Translations under genes and position numbers: made by a program
Assembly: GCA_004551945.1 (NCBI GenBank)
Contig: SFPN01000003.1
Coordinates: 24,008-88,007 of the forward strand
Length of the DNA: 64,000 nucleotides
DNA from: Clostridiales bacterium
Lineage (GTDB): Bacteria > Bacillota > Clostridia > Oscillospirales > Oscillospiraceae
Reading direction: 5' to 3'
Shown: positions 1 to 7,703 of the stretch, in pieces
Layout of the letters: every line of letters begins with the position of its first letter
Position numbering within the stretch: the first letter of the stretch is position 1
The notes under the pieces: model-generated
Database searches by the model: none
Told to the model about the DNA's origin: nothing
Seen by the model: the letters and a program-made list of their open reading frames with translations, nothing else

Positions 1-1076
1 CGGCCGGCTACGGTGCACAGGAAGTCCCGGGGGTCGTTCATCCGGCTGGCGGGCAGAACCGTGTAGGGGGACCGGTACAGGGCGTACCGGGGGTTGTCGG
101 TCATGCCGCCGTTTACCGTAATGTAGCTGCGATAGCCTTCAATGGTCTTGACTCCGCCCACCTCATAGAGGGTGACGCCGGCGTTTGCCACGATGCTCCG
201 GCCGGGCTCCAGCAGGATCTGGGGCACGGGATAGTCCTTGGCGGCGCAGCCGGCCTTCAGGTGTTCGGCCAGGGCCTGGATGTTGCCGGGGATGTCCACC
301 TGGGGGTCAGACTCCTGGTAGCGCACCCCAAAGCCGCCGCCCAGGTTCAGCACCCGGACGGTGAAGCCCAGGCCCTTCCGGATCTGCTCGGCGAAATCCA
401 GCAGGATGTCCACCGCGTCGCAGAAGGGCTCTGCCTCGAAGATCTGGGAGCCAATGTGGCTGTGGAAGCCCAGCAAGTCCAGGTTTTTCTTCTCCACCGC
501 GGCCTTCACAAACCGGGCGGCCTGCCCGGTCTCGATGGGCACGCCGAACTGGCAGTCGATGCGGCCGGTGTTGATGGCCTGGAGGGTGTGGGGGTCGATG
601 CCCGGGGTCACCCGGAGCAGGACCTTCTGGCGGATGCCCCGCTCCCCGGCGTACTGGTCCAGCTTATCCAGCTCCTGGTGGTTGTCCACGATGAAGTGGC
701 CCACGCCGGAGTCCAGGGCGTACTGGATGTCCTCGTCGGTCTTGTTGTTGCCGTGGAAGTAGAGCCGCTCCGGGGGGAAGCCCCCGGCCAGGGCGGTGTA
801 AATTTCACCGGGGGAGACCACGTCGGCTCCCATGCCCTCCTCCTCCAGCACCGGGTAGAGGCCCTTGAAGCACAGGGCCTTGCCGGCAAAGAGGGGGTAG
901 GACCCGGCGGGCATGTAGTCGGCCAGGGCCTGGACATAGGTGCGGCAGTTGGCCCGGACCTTGTCCTCGTCCAGCACATACAGGGGTGCGCCGAACTCCT
1001 TGGCCAGGTCCACGGCGTCCAAACCGCCGATGGTCAGATGGCCTTGTTCGTTGATTCCCAGATTCTCATACAGCAT
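1..1076 (-). CDS. lysA: Diaminopimelate decarboxylase (3' end cut by window edge)
   Basis: This PLP enzyme of alanine-racemase fold decarboxylates meso-diaminopimelate to L-lysine in the cytoplasm, the last step of the pathway. Translated from the ATG at 1076 it begins MLYENLGINEQGHLTIGG and stays open to the window edge (358 codons), so the C-terminus is missing. Visible family motifs are FAGKAL with the expected PLP lysine, HIGSQIF, the LNLGGGFG phosphate-binding loop, LEPGRSIVANAG and the end of the sequence at TVAG, just before the usual substrate-binding CESGD segment. It lies 36 bases after dapB and is the third gene of the lysine-riboswitch operon. Identity is near certain; the ribosome binding site (GAGAG) is modest. 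Confidence 0.95.
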   Translation of the reverse strand, partial: MLYENLGINEQGHLTIGGLDAVDLAKEFGAPLYVLDEDKVRANCRTYVQALADYMPAGSYPLFAGKALCFKGLYPVLEEEGMGADVVSPGEIYTALAGGFPPERLYFHGNNKTDEDIQYALDSGVGHFIVDNHQELDKLDQYAGERGIRQKVLLRVTPGIDPHTLQAINTGRIDCQFGVPIETGQAARFVKAAVEKKNLDLLGFHSHIGSQIFEAEPFCDAVDILLDFAEQIRKGLGFTVRVLNLGGGFGVRYQESDPQVDIPGNIQALAEHLKAGCAAKDYPVPQILLEPGRSIVANAGVTLYEVGGVKTIEGYRSYITVNGGMTDNPRYALYRSPYTVLPASRMNDPRDFLCTVAG

Positions 1077-1112
1077 AGATTAATCTCTCGTCTTTCTCTT
1101 TGGTAGGGTGGG

Positions 1113-1841
1113 TCAGGGACCCAGCAGGTCGTCCATGTGGTAGAACCCGGCGGGCTGATCCACCACGAAGTTGGCAGCCGCCAGGGCCCCTTCCGCGAAG
1201 AGGGCCCGGTCGTGGGCTTCGTGCTTGAGGCGGATGGTCTGGCTGTCGGTGGCGAAGATCACCTCGTGCTCACCCACCACGTTGCCCATCCGCAGGGCAT
1301 GGATGCCGATCTCGTTGGGCTGGCGCTTGTGCTGGCCGGAGCGGCCGAAAACGTACTCGGCGTCGGGCCGCTTCTCCTTCACCGCGTCGGCCAGGAGCAG
1401 GGCGGTGCCGCTGGGGGCGTCCGCCTTCCGGTTGTGGTGGGTTTCCACGATCTCCACGTCGCAGCCGCCGAAGATAGCTGCCGCCTGCTTTACCAGACGG
1501 GCCAGCAGGGCAACGCCCACGGACATGTTGTAGGACTGGAACACGGGGACGGACTGAGCCGCCGCCTCCAGGCAGGCAAACTCTTCCGGGGTGTAGCCGG
1601 TGGTGGCGGCCACCAGGGGGAGCTTGCGGGACACGCAGTAGTCTGCCAGCTCCTTGGCGCTGGCGTGGTTGGAAAAGTCGATGACCACGTCGGCGGGGCC
1701 GGTGTAGTCAGTCAGGCTGGTGTAGATTCCGTCGCCGCCGGCCCGGTCCACCGCGGCGGCCAGGGTGACGCCGGCTTCCTCCAGGACCCGGCACATATGC
1801 TGGCCCATGCGCCCTGCGGCGCCGTTTACAATGACGTTCAT
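1113..1841 (-). CDS. dapB: 4-hydroxy-tetrahydrodipicolinate reductase
   Basis: The protein reduces the DapA product with NAD(P)H on the route to diaminopimelate and lysine. It has 242 residues, normal to slightly short for DapB. The N-terminal Rossmann loop reads NGAAGRMGQ (residues 6-14), and the diagnostic catalytic segment ETHHNRKADAPSGTA carries the proton-donor histidine pair and the substrate-binding lysine. The ATG at 1841 follows a GAGGTG site. It starts 14 bases after dapA stops and precedes lysA, so the three genes share the riboswitch-controlled transcript. No abnormality is seen. Confidence 0.97.
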   Translation of the reverse strand: MNVIVNGAAGRMGQHMCRVLEEAGVTLAAAVDRAGGDGIYTSLTDYTGPADVVIDFSNHASAKELADYCVSRKLPLVAATTGYTPEEFACLEAAAQSVPVFQSYNMSVGVALLARLVKQAAAIFGGCDVEIVETHHNRKADAPSGTALLLADAVKEKRPDAEYVFGRSGQHKRQPNEIGIHALRMGNVVGEHEVIFATDSQTIRLKHEAHDRALFAEGALAAANFVVDQPAGFYHMDDLLGP

Positions 1842-1855
1842 AAAGGCACCTCAGC

Positions 1856-2749
1856 TTACACGTTGATGCCCAGAGCACGCATCCGCTGGATCATCACCTG
1901 GTAGTGGGCCTCTTCCATGGGCACCAGGGGCAGGCGCAGGAAGTTCTCGCAGAAGCCCATGGCGGCCATGGCGGCCTTCACAGGGATGGGGTTGCTCTCG
2001 CAGAACAGGGAGCGGACCAGGGGCATGAAGTCGCACTGGAGCTTGGCGGCCCCGGCAATGTCCCCAGCGAAGAACTTATCGGTGATGGCCACGGTCTGGG
2101 CGGGGATCACGTTGGACAGAACGGAGATGCAGCCCATGCCGCCCATGGACAGGATGGGGACGATCTGGTCGTCGTTGCCGGAGTAGATGTCCAGCTTGTC
2201 GCCCACCAGGGAGAAGGTCTCCACGATCTTGGAGATGTCGCTGTTGGCCTCCTTGATGGCGGCGATGTTGGGGTGCTCGGCCAGCTTCACATAGGTCTCG
2301 GGTGCGATGCCGATGCCGGTGCGGCTGGGCACGTTGTAGAGGATGACAGGCTTGGTGCTGGCGTCAGCGATGGTGTTGTACATGGCAACCAGGCCGTTCT
2401 GGGTGGTCTTGTTATAGTAAGGGGTCACCACCAGGACTGCGTCAGCGCCGTCGGCGCAGGCGCTCTTGGTGAGCTCCACAGCGTAATCGGTTTCGTTGCT
2501 GCCGGTGCCGCAGATCACAGGCACCCGGCCGTCGATCTTGCGGATGGCGTGGGCCATCACCTGGCGGTGCTCTGCGTCGGTGAGGGTGGAGCTTTCACCG
2601 GTGGTGCCGCAGATAACCAGTGCGTTGATGCCCTGGGCGATCTGCCAGTCGATGAGCTGGTCCAGGCGGTTATAATCCACACCGGCGGGGGTGGTGGGGG
2701 TGATGAGCGCGGTGGCAATGCCTCTGAAAATAGGATTCTGCTGCTTCAT
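1856..2749 (-). CDS. dapA: 4-hydroxy-tetrahydrodipicolinate synthase
   Basis: This class I aldolase condenses pyruvate with aspartate semialdehyde, the committed step of diaminopimelate/lysine synthesis. The chosen ATG at 2749 gives 297 residues and lies 8 bases after a perfect AGGAGG; an upstream in-frame ATG six codons earlier sits before that site and is unlikely. Visible residues are the substrate loop GTTGES (48-53), the tyrosine in LYNVPSRTG (Tyr138) and the Schiff-base lysine in AAIKEAN (Lys166). It is the first gene of dapA-dapB-lysA, directly behind the lysine riboswitch and its terminator. Confidence 0.98.
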   Translation of the reverse strand: MKQQNPIFRGIATALITPTTPAGVDYNRLDQLIDWQIAQGINALVICGTTGESSTLTDAEHRQVMAHAIRKIDGRVPVICGTGSNETDYAVELTKSACADGADAVLVVTPYYNKTTQNGLVAMYNTIADASTKPVILYNVPSRTGIGIAPETYVKLAEHPNIAAIKEANSDISKIVETFSLVGDKLDIYSGNDDQIVPILSMGGMGCISVLSNVIPAQTVAITDKFFAGDIAGAAKLQCDFMPLVRSLFCESNPIPVKAAMAAMGFCENFLRLPLVPMEEAHYQVMIQRMRALGINV

Positions 2750-2802
2750 GATAAATTCCTCCTGCATAAATTGAGATGTTCCGCCTGGTTTGATTTTGGC
2801 AA

Positions 2803-2838
2803 TAAAAAAACCAAGCGGCTATGCGGGATAGCTGCTTG
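2803..2838 (-). terminator. Intrinsic terminator of the lysine riboswitch expression platform
   Basis: On the minus strand a hairpin with arms CAAGC-A-GCTA and TAGC-C-GCTTG (one A/C mismatch, loop TCCCGCA) is followed by GGTTTTTTATT. It lies between the riboswitch aptamer and dapA, so lysine binding is expected to favour this stop. A second, GC-rich hairpin (GGCGG/CCGCC, about 2857-2870) lies between it and the aptamer. Confidence 0.85.
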
Positions 2839-2882
2839 ATAAAACGGAAAAGACAGGCGGTGGAGCCGCCGGAATGTTATAT

Positions 2883-3062
2883 CAAGGATAGCTCTCCGCA
2901 AATTGTTCCATTTGCGACAGTCGGACAACTCTTAGTTTGTCCGCCCGGCTCGGCTCCCCTTGCAGTGAAAGCCGCCCTCGGCGCCCGCCCCTTTCCCCGG
3001 CCCTGCCCTGCACGGCATTGAGCTCGGTTACTCTTGACGAAGCGCTACCTCTATCTCTGGTT
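2883..3062 (-). promoter_or_regulatory. Lysine riboswitch (L-box) controlling dapA-dapB-lysA
   Basis: Read on the minus strand, the leader shows the conserved lysine-aptamer blocks in order: AGATAGAGGTAGCGC with TCAAGAGTAA (about 3057-3029), then AAGGGGAGCCG with GGGCGG, then CTGTC, and finally GGAGAGCTATC at about 2886-2896, which pairs back to the first block. The GC-rich arms between the blocks fit the five-way junction. It is followed by an intrinsic terminator and dapA. Lysine is expected to cause premature termination. The match is from memory of the Bacillus lysC leader, not from a covariance search. Confidence 0.93.
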
Positions 3063-3069
3063 TGGCAAT

Positions 3070-3098
3070 ATGTTAGTGCATTTTTCGCTGTTTGTCAA
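3070..3098 (-). promoter_or_regulatory. Sigma-A promoter of the lysine operon
   Basis: On the minus strand TTGACA (3098-3093) is separated by exactly 17 bases from TAACAT (3075-3070). Transcription should start near 3063, immediately before the riboswitch. Confidence 0.85.
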
Positions 3099-3172
3099 GG
3101 GGGCTGCTGTGGTATTTCTCCATAAAATCCCCGGGGCAAGGCGGGAGAGGACAGGAGAATTCCCACAAAGGC

Positions 3173-3201
3173 GTGACAATGGGGCAGATCTGTGCTATAC
3201 T
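3173..3201 (+). promoter_or_regulatory. Promoter of the small acidic/basic protein gene
   Basis: GTGACA (3173-3178), a 17-base spacer and TATACT (3196-3201) lie 30 bases before the ATG at 3232. The promoter is divergent from the lysine-operon promoter about 75 bases away. Confidence 0.75.
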
Positions 3202-3231
3202 GCAAGGAAATGACCCAAGGAGGTGCAGCAC

Positions 3232-3483
3232 ATGGACAAGGACTGGGATAAGCTCGGCGGCCTGACCTCCATGGACGACCTGGACCTGGCTATGCTGGGC
3301 TTCGGTTTGCCCGCGGAGGACGAGGAGCCCGAGGAAGAGAGCGAAGAGAAGCACTACTTTGACATGGACAGCATGGACTTTCAGCTGTGGATGGAGGAGG
3401 AAGTGGACAAGGAGGCCGCCCGCCGCAAGGCCCAAAAGAAGACGGAAAAGGCCCCGGCCAAGGAACCGAAAAAACCGGAATAA
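3232..3483 (+). CDS. Small hypothetical protein, acidic N-terminus and lysine-rich C-terminus
   Basis: I do not recognise this 83-residue protein. It starts at the ATG at 3232, eight bases after AGGAGG; a GTG at 3223 overlaps that site and is rejected. Residues 1-65 are strongly acidic (runs such as DEEPEEESEE) with scattered leucines, tryptophans and tyrosines. The last about 20 residues are a lysine/alanine/proline tail (KKTEKAPAKEPKKPE). There is no signal peptide, membrane segment or cysteine pair. It has its own promoter and terminator, so it is a monocistronic unit and probably expressed. The charge split suggests a nucleic-acid or protein-binding accessory factor, but that is only a guess. 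Confidence 0.75.
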   Translation: MDKDWDKLGGLTSMDDLDLAMLGFGLPAEDEEPEEESEEKHYFDMDSMDFQLWMEEEVDKEAARRKAQKKTEKAPAKEPKKPE

Positions 3484-3490
3484 GAAACAA

Positions 3491-3519
3491 AGGGAGCGCC
3501 TGCAAGGCGCTCCCTTTTT
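3491..3519 (+). terminator. Intrinsic terminator between convergent genes
   Basis: A ten-base perfect stem (AGGGAGCGCC, loop TGCAA, GGCGCTCCCT) followed by TTTTTC ends the small-protein transcript. On the other strand it follows the malic enzyme stop by a few bases with only a weak T tract, so it may serve both. Confidence 0.85.
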
Positions 3520-3526
3520 CTTTCGT

Positions 3527-4699
3527 TCAGAATCTGGCGATCCCCGCCCGGCGGGCTTCTCCTGCCACCGCATCGGCCACCGCCTGGGCGGCGTCCCGGT
3601 TCAGGGGGGAGGGGAGGATGTACTCCGCGGAGAGCTGTTCCGGGGGCACCATGTCCGCCAGGGCTTTGGCTGCGGCGTGCTTCATGCCCTCGGTGATCTG
3701 CACGGCCCCGCAGGACAGCGCGCCCTTGAACAGGCCGGGGAAGACCAGCACGTTGTTGATCTGGTTGGGGAAGTCCGAGCGGCCGGTACCAACCACAGCG
3801 GCCCCGTGGGCCTTGGCCACATCGGGCATGATCTCCGGCACCGGGTTTGCCATGGCCAGAATGATGGGGTCCCTGGCCATGGTCTCCACCATCTCCCCGG
3901 TGACCAGACCGGGCCGGGAGACACCGATGAACACGTCAGCGCCCACCAGAGCGTCGGCCAGGGAACCCCTGCGTCCCTCCCGGTTGGTCCGGGCGGCCAG
4001 CTCGGCGTGATGGGGGGACAGGCTGGGGTCGCCCTCCCAGAGGATACCGTCCTTGTCGCAGAGGGTCATGTTGGCAAAGCCCAGGTCCAGCAGCAGCCGG
4101 GCAGCGGCGCTGCCGGCGGCCCCGATGCCGTTGATAACCACCCGCACCGCTTCCTTCTTCTTGCCCACCACCTTCAGGGCGTTGGTGAGGGCGGCGGTGA
4201 TGACCACGGCGGTGCCGTGCTGGTCGTCATGGAACACGGGGATGTCGCAGACTTCCTTCAGGCGGCGCTCCACCTCGAAGCACCGGGGGGCGGAGATGTC
4301 CTCCAGGTTGATGCCACCGAAGCTTTTGGAGATGAGGGCGATGGTTTTCACCATCTCGTCCACGTCCTGGGTGTCCACGCACAGGGGGAAGGCGTCCACC
4401 CCGGCAAACTCCTTGAAGAGGACGCACTTGCCCTCCATGACGGGCATGCCCGCCGCAGGGCCGATGTTCCCCAGGCCCAGAACGGCGGAGCCGTCGGTGA
4501 TGACGGCCACCATGTTCTGGCGGCGGGTGAGGGCGAAGGATTTGGACGGGTCCTTCTGAATTTCCAGGCAGGGGGCGGCCACCCCGGGGGTATAGGCCAG
4601 GGACAGGTCCTTCTGGGTTTTCACGGGATAGCGGGAGACCACCTCCAGCTTGCCCTTCAGTTCGTAATGTAAGGCCAAAGATTCGGCGCTGATATCCAT
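3527..4699 (-). CDS. NAD(P)-dependent malic enzyme (bacterial, short form)
   Basis: The protein oxidatively decarboxylates malate to pyruvate and CO2 with reduction of NAD or NADP. At 390 residues it matches the small prokaryotic malic enzymes. Seen: the catalytic tyrosine region SLAYTPGV (Tyr36), the lysine in VMEGK (Lys91), metal ligands in NLEDISAPRC (Glu133, Asp134) and FHDDQHG (Asp158, Asp159), and the dinucleotide loop GIGAAGSA (191-198). ATG 4699 follows GAGGAGG. It lies 26 bases behind fumC, so fumarate can pass via malate to pyruvate. Cofactor preference cannot be read safely from sequence. It is the last gene of the apparent dacF-sirtuin-sirtuin-fumC-malic enzyme run. Confidence 0.93.
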   Translation of the reverse strand: MDISAESLALHYELKGKLEVVSRYPVKTQKDLSLAYTPGVAAPCLEIQKDPSKSFALTRRQNMVAVITDGSAVLGLGNIGPAAGMPVMEGKCVLFKEFAGVDAFPLCVDTQDVDEMVKTIALISKSFGGINLEDISAPRCFEVERRLKEVCDIPVFHDDQHGTAVVITAALTNALKVVGKKKEAVRVVINGIGAAGSAAARLLLDLGFANMTLCDKDGILWEGDPSLSPHHAELAARTNREGRRGSLADALVGADVFIGVSRPGLVTGEMVETMARDPIILAMANPVPEIMPDVAKAHGAAVVGTGRSDFPNQINNVLVFPGLFKGALSCGAVQITEGMKHAAAKALADMVPPEQLSAEYILPSPLNRDAAQAVADAVAGEARRAGIARF

Positions 4700-4725
4700 G
4701 GTTGTGTTTCCTCCTCTAGGGTAAA

Positions 4726-6090
4726 TTACACCATCTTCTCGGGATGGAATGCCTCGTCAAAGGCCTCGGGGGTGAAAAGACCCAGGGCCACGGCGGCTTC
4801 TTTCAGGGAGATGTCCTCCTTGTGGGCCTTCTTGGCGATTTTGGCCCCGTTTTCATACCCCACCAGGGGGGTGAGGGCGGTGACGGTCATAAGGGACCGG
4901 TGCAGGTTCTCTGCCATCTTTTCTCGGTTGGGGGTGAGCCCCTCCAGGCACCGGCGGGTGAAAGAGTCCATCCCGTCGGCCAGCAGGCGGACGGACTGGA
5001 GGTAGTTCAGGGCCAGCACGGGCATGTACACGTTCAGCTCAAAGTTCCCCTGGGAGGCGGCCAGACCCATCACCGTGTCGTTGCCCATGACCTGGACAGC
5101 TACCATGGTGAGGGCCTCGCACTGGGTGGGGTTCACCTTGCCGGGCATGATGGAGGAGCCGGGCTCGTTTTCCGGGATGAAGATCTCCCCCAGGCCGCAC
5201 CGGGGGCCGGAGGCCAGCCAGCGCACGTCGTTGGCGATTTTCATCAGGTTGGCGGCCAGGGCCTTCAGGGCCCCGTGGGAGAAGGCCAGAGCGTCCTTGG
5301 CGGTGAGGGCGTGGAACTTGTTATCCGCCGTGCGGAAGGGAAGGTCCGTGAGGTTGGCAGCCTCTTCCGCCGCGGCCTCGGCAAAGCCTGCCGGGGCGTT
5401 CAGGCCTGTGCCCACGGCGGTTCCCCCCAGGGCCAGCTCATACAGGCCGTCCAGGGAGGAGACGATCATGGTCCGGGCGTGGTCCAGCATGCTCCGCCAG
5501 CCGCTGATCTCCTGGCCGAAGGTGATGGGCACTGCGTCCTGCAGGTGGGTGCGGCCGGTTTTCACCACGTCCCGGTTCTCCTCCTCCAGGCGGGCAAGGC
5601 AGGCTGTCATGGCGTCCAGGGCGGGCAGCAGCCGCTGATGGACGGCGGTAACCGCGGAGATGTGCAGGGCGGTGGGGAAGGTGTCGTTGGAGCTCTGGGA
5701 CATGTTCACGTGGTCGTTGGGGTGGAGCAGCTTCTCCCCGGCCAGGGAATTGCCGTAGTTGGCGATAACCTCGTTCAGGTTCATGTTGGTCTGGGTGCCG
5801 CTGCCCGTCTGCCACACAGACAGGGGGAAGTGACCGGCCAGCTTGCCCTCCAGAATGTCCTGGCAGGCGGTCTGGATGAGGGTGCTGCGCTTCTCGTCCA
5901 GCTTGCCCAGGCGGGCGTTGGCGGCGGCGCAGGCTCTTTTTAGAACGGCAAAGGCCCGGATCAGGTCGTCGGGCATCTTCTCCTCCCCGATGGGGAAGTT
6001 TTCATAGCTGCGCTGGGTCTGCGCGCCCCAGAGACGGTCCGCCGGGACGGCCACCTCGCCCATGGTGTCGTGTTCAATCCTGTAGTCCAA
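4726..6090 (-). CDS. fumC: Fumarate hydratase, class II
   Basis: This iron-free fumarase interconverts fumarate and malate. It has 454 residues, usual for the fumarase/aspartase superfamily. Seen: GSGTQTNMN (96-104), TGRTHLQDA with His182, and the superfamily signature GSSIMPGKVN (311-320), which includes the catalytic serine loop. The start is a TTG at 6090 (MDYRIEHDTMGEVAVP), eight bases after AGGAGG; the nearby ATG is in another frame. It sits between the degenerate sirtuin (31 bases upstream) and malic enzyme (26 bases downstream). Aspartase is a possible alternative within the superfamily, but the N-terminus and the malic enzyme partner favour fumarase. Confidence 0.94.
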   Translation of the reverse strand: MDYRIEHDTMGEVAVPADRLWGAQTQRSYENFPIGEEKMPDDLIRAFAVLKRACAAANARLGKLDEKRSTLIQTACQDILEGKLAGHFPLSVWQTGSGTQTNMNLNEVIANYGNSLAGEKLLHPNDHVNMSQSSNDTFPTALHISAVTAVHQRLLPALDAMTACLARLEEENRDVVKTGRTHLQDAVPITFGQEISGWRSMLDHARTMIVSSLDGLYELALGGTAVGTGLNAPAGFAEAAAEEAANLTDLPFRTADNKFHALTAKDALAFSHGALKALAANLMKIANDVRWLASGPRCGLGEIFIPENEPGSSIMPGKVNPTQCEALTMVAVQVMGNDTVMGLAASQGNFELNVYMPVLALNYLQSVRLLADGMDSFTRRCLEGLTPNREKMAENLHRSLMTVTALTPLVGYENGAKIAKKAHKEDISLKEAAVALGLFTPEAFDEAFHPEKMV

Positions 6091-6121
6091 AAGACATGCC
6101 TCCTATGCTTGTGTCAAAGTG

Positions 6122-6874
6122 TCACAGGTCCAGCTGGAGCTGAGAGAAGATCTCGCTGTAGGACCCGCTGTTGCGGATGGTGAGCCCCGCCCGGGAGTCA
6201 AAGACCAGGGGGGCGGTGTTCATCAGGACCAGCTTGTGGCCCTGATAGGCTTTCATCAGGTTGGGCACCGGGAACTCTCCCAGGGCCGAGCCGTCGATGA
6301 TGAGGGTGTCGCAGGCCTTTACATAGTCCATGGCCCGGCCGATGAGCTCCAGGTCATAGGGCTCCTCCTTCAGCACAATGTCCGGGCGGACGTAGTCGCC
6401 GCACATGTCCACGTTGCAGTAGGGGATGGGAGTGGGGCTGTCGGCAATGTAGAAAAAGTCCAGATATTTCTCGCACTTGGCGCACCAGCTGCGCATCACC
6501 GAGCCGTGCATTTCCAGCACTTCCCTGCTTCCGGCCTCCTGGTGGATGCCGTCGATGTTCACCGTGAGGATGGCCTTCAGCTTTCCCGCCTCCTCCAGGC
6601 GTGCCAGAAACTCATGGGCCGGGCTGGGTTTGGCCTCCAGCACGGGCGCCAGGATCTTGGCCCGGTAGTACCGGTAGAAGAACATGGGGTAGCGCTGGAG
6701 GAAGGTCAGGCAGAGCATTTGATCAGGGGTGTATTTGAAGGTTTTTAAAAAGTCCTCGTCCATCTCCCGGTAGTCGGGAAAGCCCGCCTCCTTGGAGAAG
6801 TCTTTGCCGGAGACAAAGACGATATTGTCACTTTCGTTGATCCATTTTTGCAGGACATGGAGTTCGACATCCAT
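6122..6874 (-). CDS. Divergent Sir2-family protein (altered NAD-binding loop)
   Basis: This 250-residue protein aligns along its whole length with the neighbouring sirtuin but has changed key segments. The NAD loop normally written GAGxSxxSGIPDFR is here SGKDFSKEAGFPDYR (22-36), and TQNIDGLH is TVNIDGIH (104-111). The GTSLxxxPA segment is DGSALGEFPVP. The catalytic histidine (EMHGS, His123) and four zinc cysteines (131, 134, 153, 158) remain. ATG 6874 follows AGGAGAG; an upstream open frame is not coding. It lies 43 bases after the canonical sirtuin. It could be an NAD or ADP-ribose sensor, or a sirtuin with a different acyl or transferase activity; loss of activity is possible but not shown. 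Confidence 0.82.
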   Translation of the reverse strand: MDVELHVLQKWINESDNIVFVSGKDFSKEAGFPDYREMDEDFLKTFKYTPDQMLCLTFLQRYPMFFYRYYRAKILAPVLEAKPSPAHEFLARLEEAGKLKAILTVNIDGIHQEAGSREVLEMHGSVMRSWCAKCEKYLDFFYIADSPTPIPYCNVDMCGDYVRPDIVLKEEPYDLELIGRAMDYVKACDTLIIDGSALGEFPVPNLMKAYQGHKLVLMNTAPLVFDSRAGLTIRNSGSYSEIFSQLQLDL

Positions 6875-6917
6875 GAAATCTCTCCTTTCGTCCGGCCGGC
6901 GCGCCGGAGCCTGGGGG

Positions 6918-7652
6918 TCAGCGCACCTGGATTTGGGAGAAGACCTCTCCGATGGGAGCGTTGATGGTGAGATTGGCCATGCGGTCGGCGCTGGTCTGGG
7001 ACTTGTTGATGAGCACCAGGCGCTTGCCCCGGTAGTAGTTGATGAGCCCTGCGGCGGGGTAGACCACCAGGGAGGTGCCCCCGATGATGAGCATATCTGC
7101 CTGGCGGATGGCGGAGACGGCCCCGGCAATCACATCCTCGTCCAGAGCCTCCTCATAGAGAACCACGTCCGGGCGGATAATCCCCCGGCAGTCCCCGTTG
7201 TCGCAGTAGGGCAGGCCCTTGGAGTTTGCAATGACAGAGGTGGGGAATTTTCTTCCGCACCGGGGGCAGTAGTTGCGCAGAGTGGAGCCGTGCAGCTCAA
7301 AGACGGCCTTGCTGCCAGCGGCCTGGTGGAGCCCGTCGATGTTCTGGGTGACCACGGCCTTGAGCTTTCCGGCCCGCTCCAGCTCCGCCAGCTTTAAGTG
7401 GGCGGGGTTGGGCTTGGCCCCCTCAATGAGGATTTTGTCCCGGTAGAACTTGTAGAACTCCCCGGGATTGTTCACGAAAAAGCTGTGGCTGAGGATAGTT
7501 TCCGGGGGATAGTCGTACTTTTGGCTGTACAGACCGTCCACACTGCGGAAGTCGGGGATGCCGCTTTCCGTGGAGACCCCGGCCCCGCCGAAGAAGACGA
7601 TGCTGCTGCTCTCGTCGATCCAGTTCTGTAATGTGGTGATCGCTTGATCCAT
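6918..7652 (-). CDS. cobB: NAD-dependent protein deacylase (sirtuin)
   Basis: Sirtuins remove acyl groups from protein lysines while splitting NAD to nicotinamide and O-acyl-ADP-ribose. The 244-residue protein has every core motif: GGAGVSTESGIPDFR (22-36), TQNIDGLH (102-109), the catalytic histidine in ELHGS (His121), zinc cysteines at 129, 132, 150 and 155, and GTSLVVYPAAGL. ATG 7652 follows AAGGAGG. It lies 51 bases downstream of dacF and 43 upstream of the divergent sirtuin, in a run that ends in fumC and malic enzyme, so NAD-linked control of central metabolism is a reasonable but unproved idea. Confidence 0.95.
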   Translation of the reverse strand: MDQAITTLQNWIDESSSIVFFGGAGVSTESGIPDFRSVDGLYSQKYDYPPETILSHSFFVNNPGEFYKFYRDKILIEGAKPNPAHLKLAELERAGKLKAVVTQNIDGLHQAAGSKAVFELHGSTLRNYCPRCGRKFPTSVIANSKGLPYCDNGDCRGIIRPDVVLYEEALDEDVIAGAVSAIRQADMLIIGGTSLVVYPAAGLINYYRGKRLVLINKSQTSADRMANLTINAPIGEVFSQIQVR

Positions 7653-7703
7653 GGTAGTTCCTCCTTCTTTGATGGTCGTTTGACTGCAATGGGGAAGGGC
7701 AGG

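Noticed and set aside
2750..3062. A T-box or SAM-type leader ahead of dapA.
   Set aside because: The ordered L-box blocks and the lysine pathway context fit a lysine riboswitch much better; no T-box AGGGTGGnACCGCG element is present.
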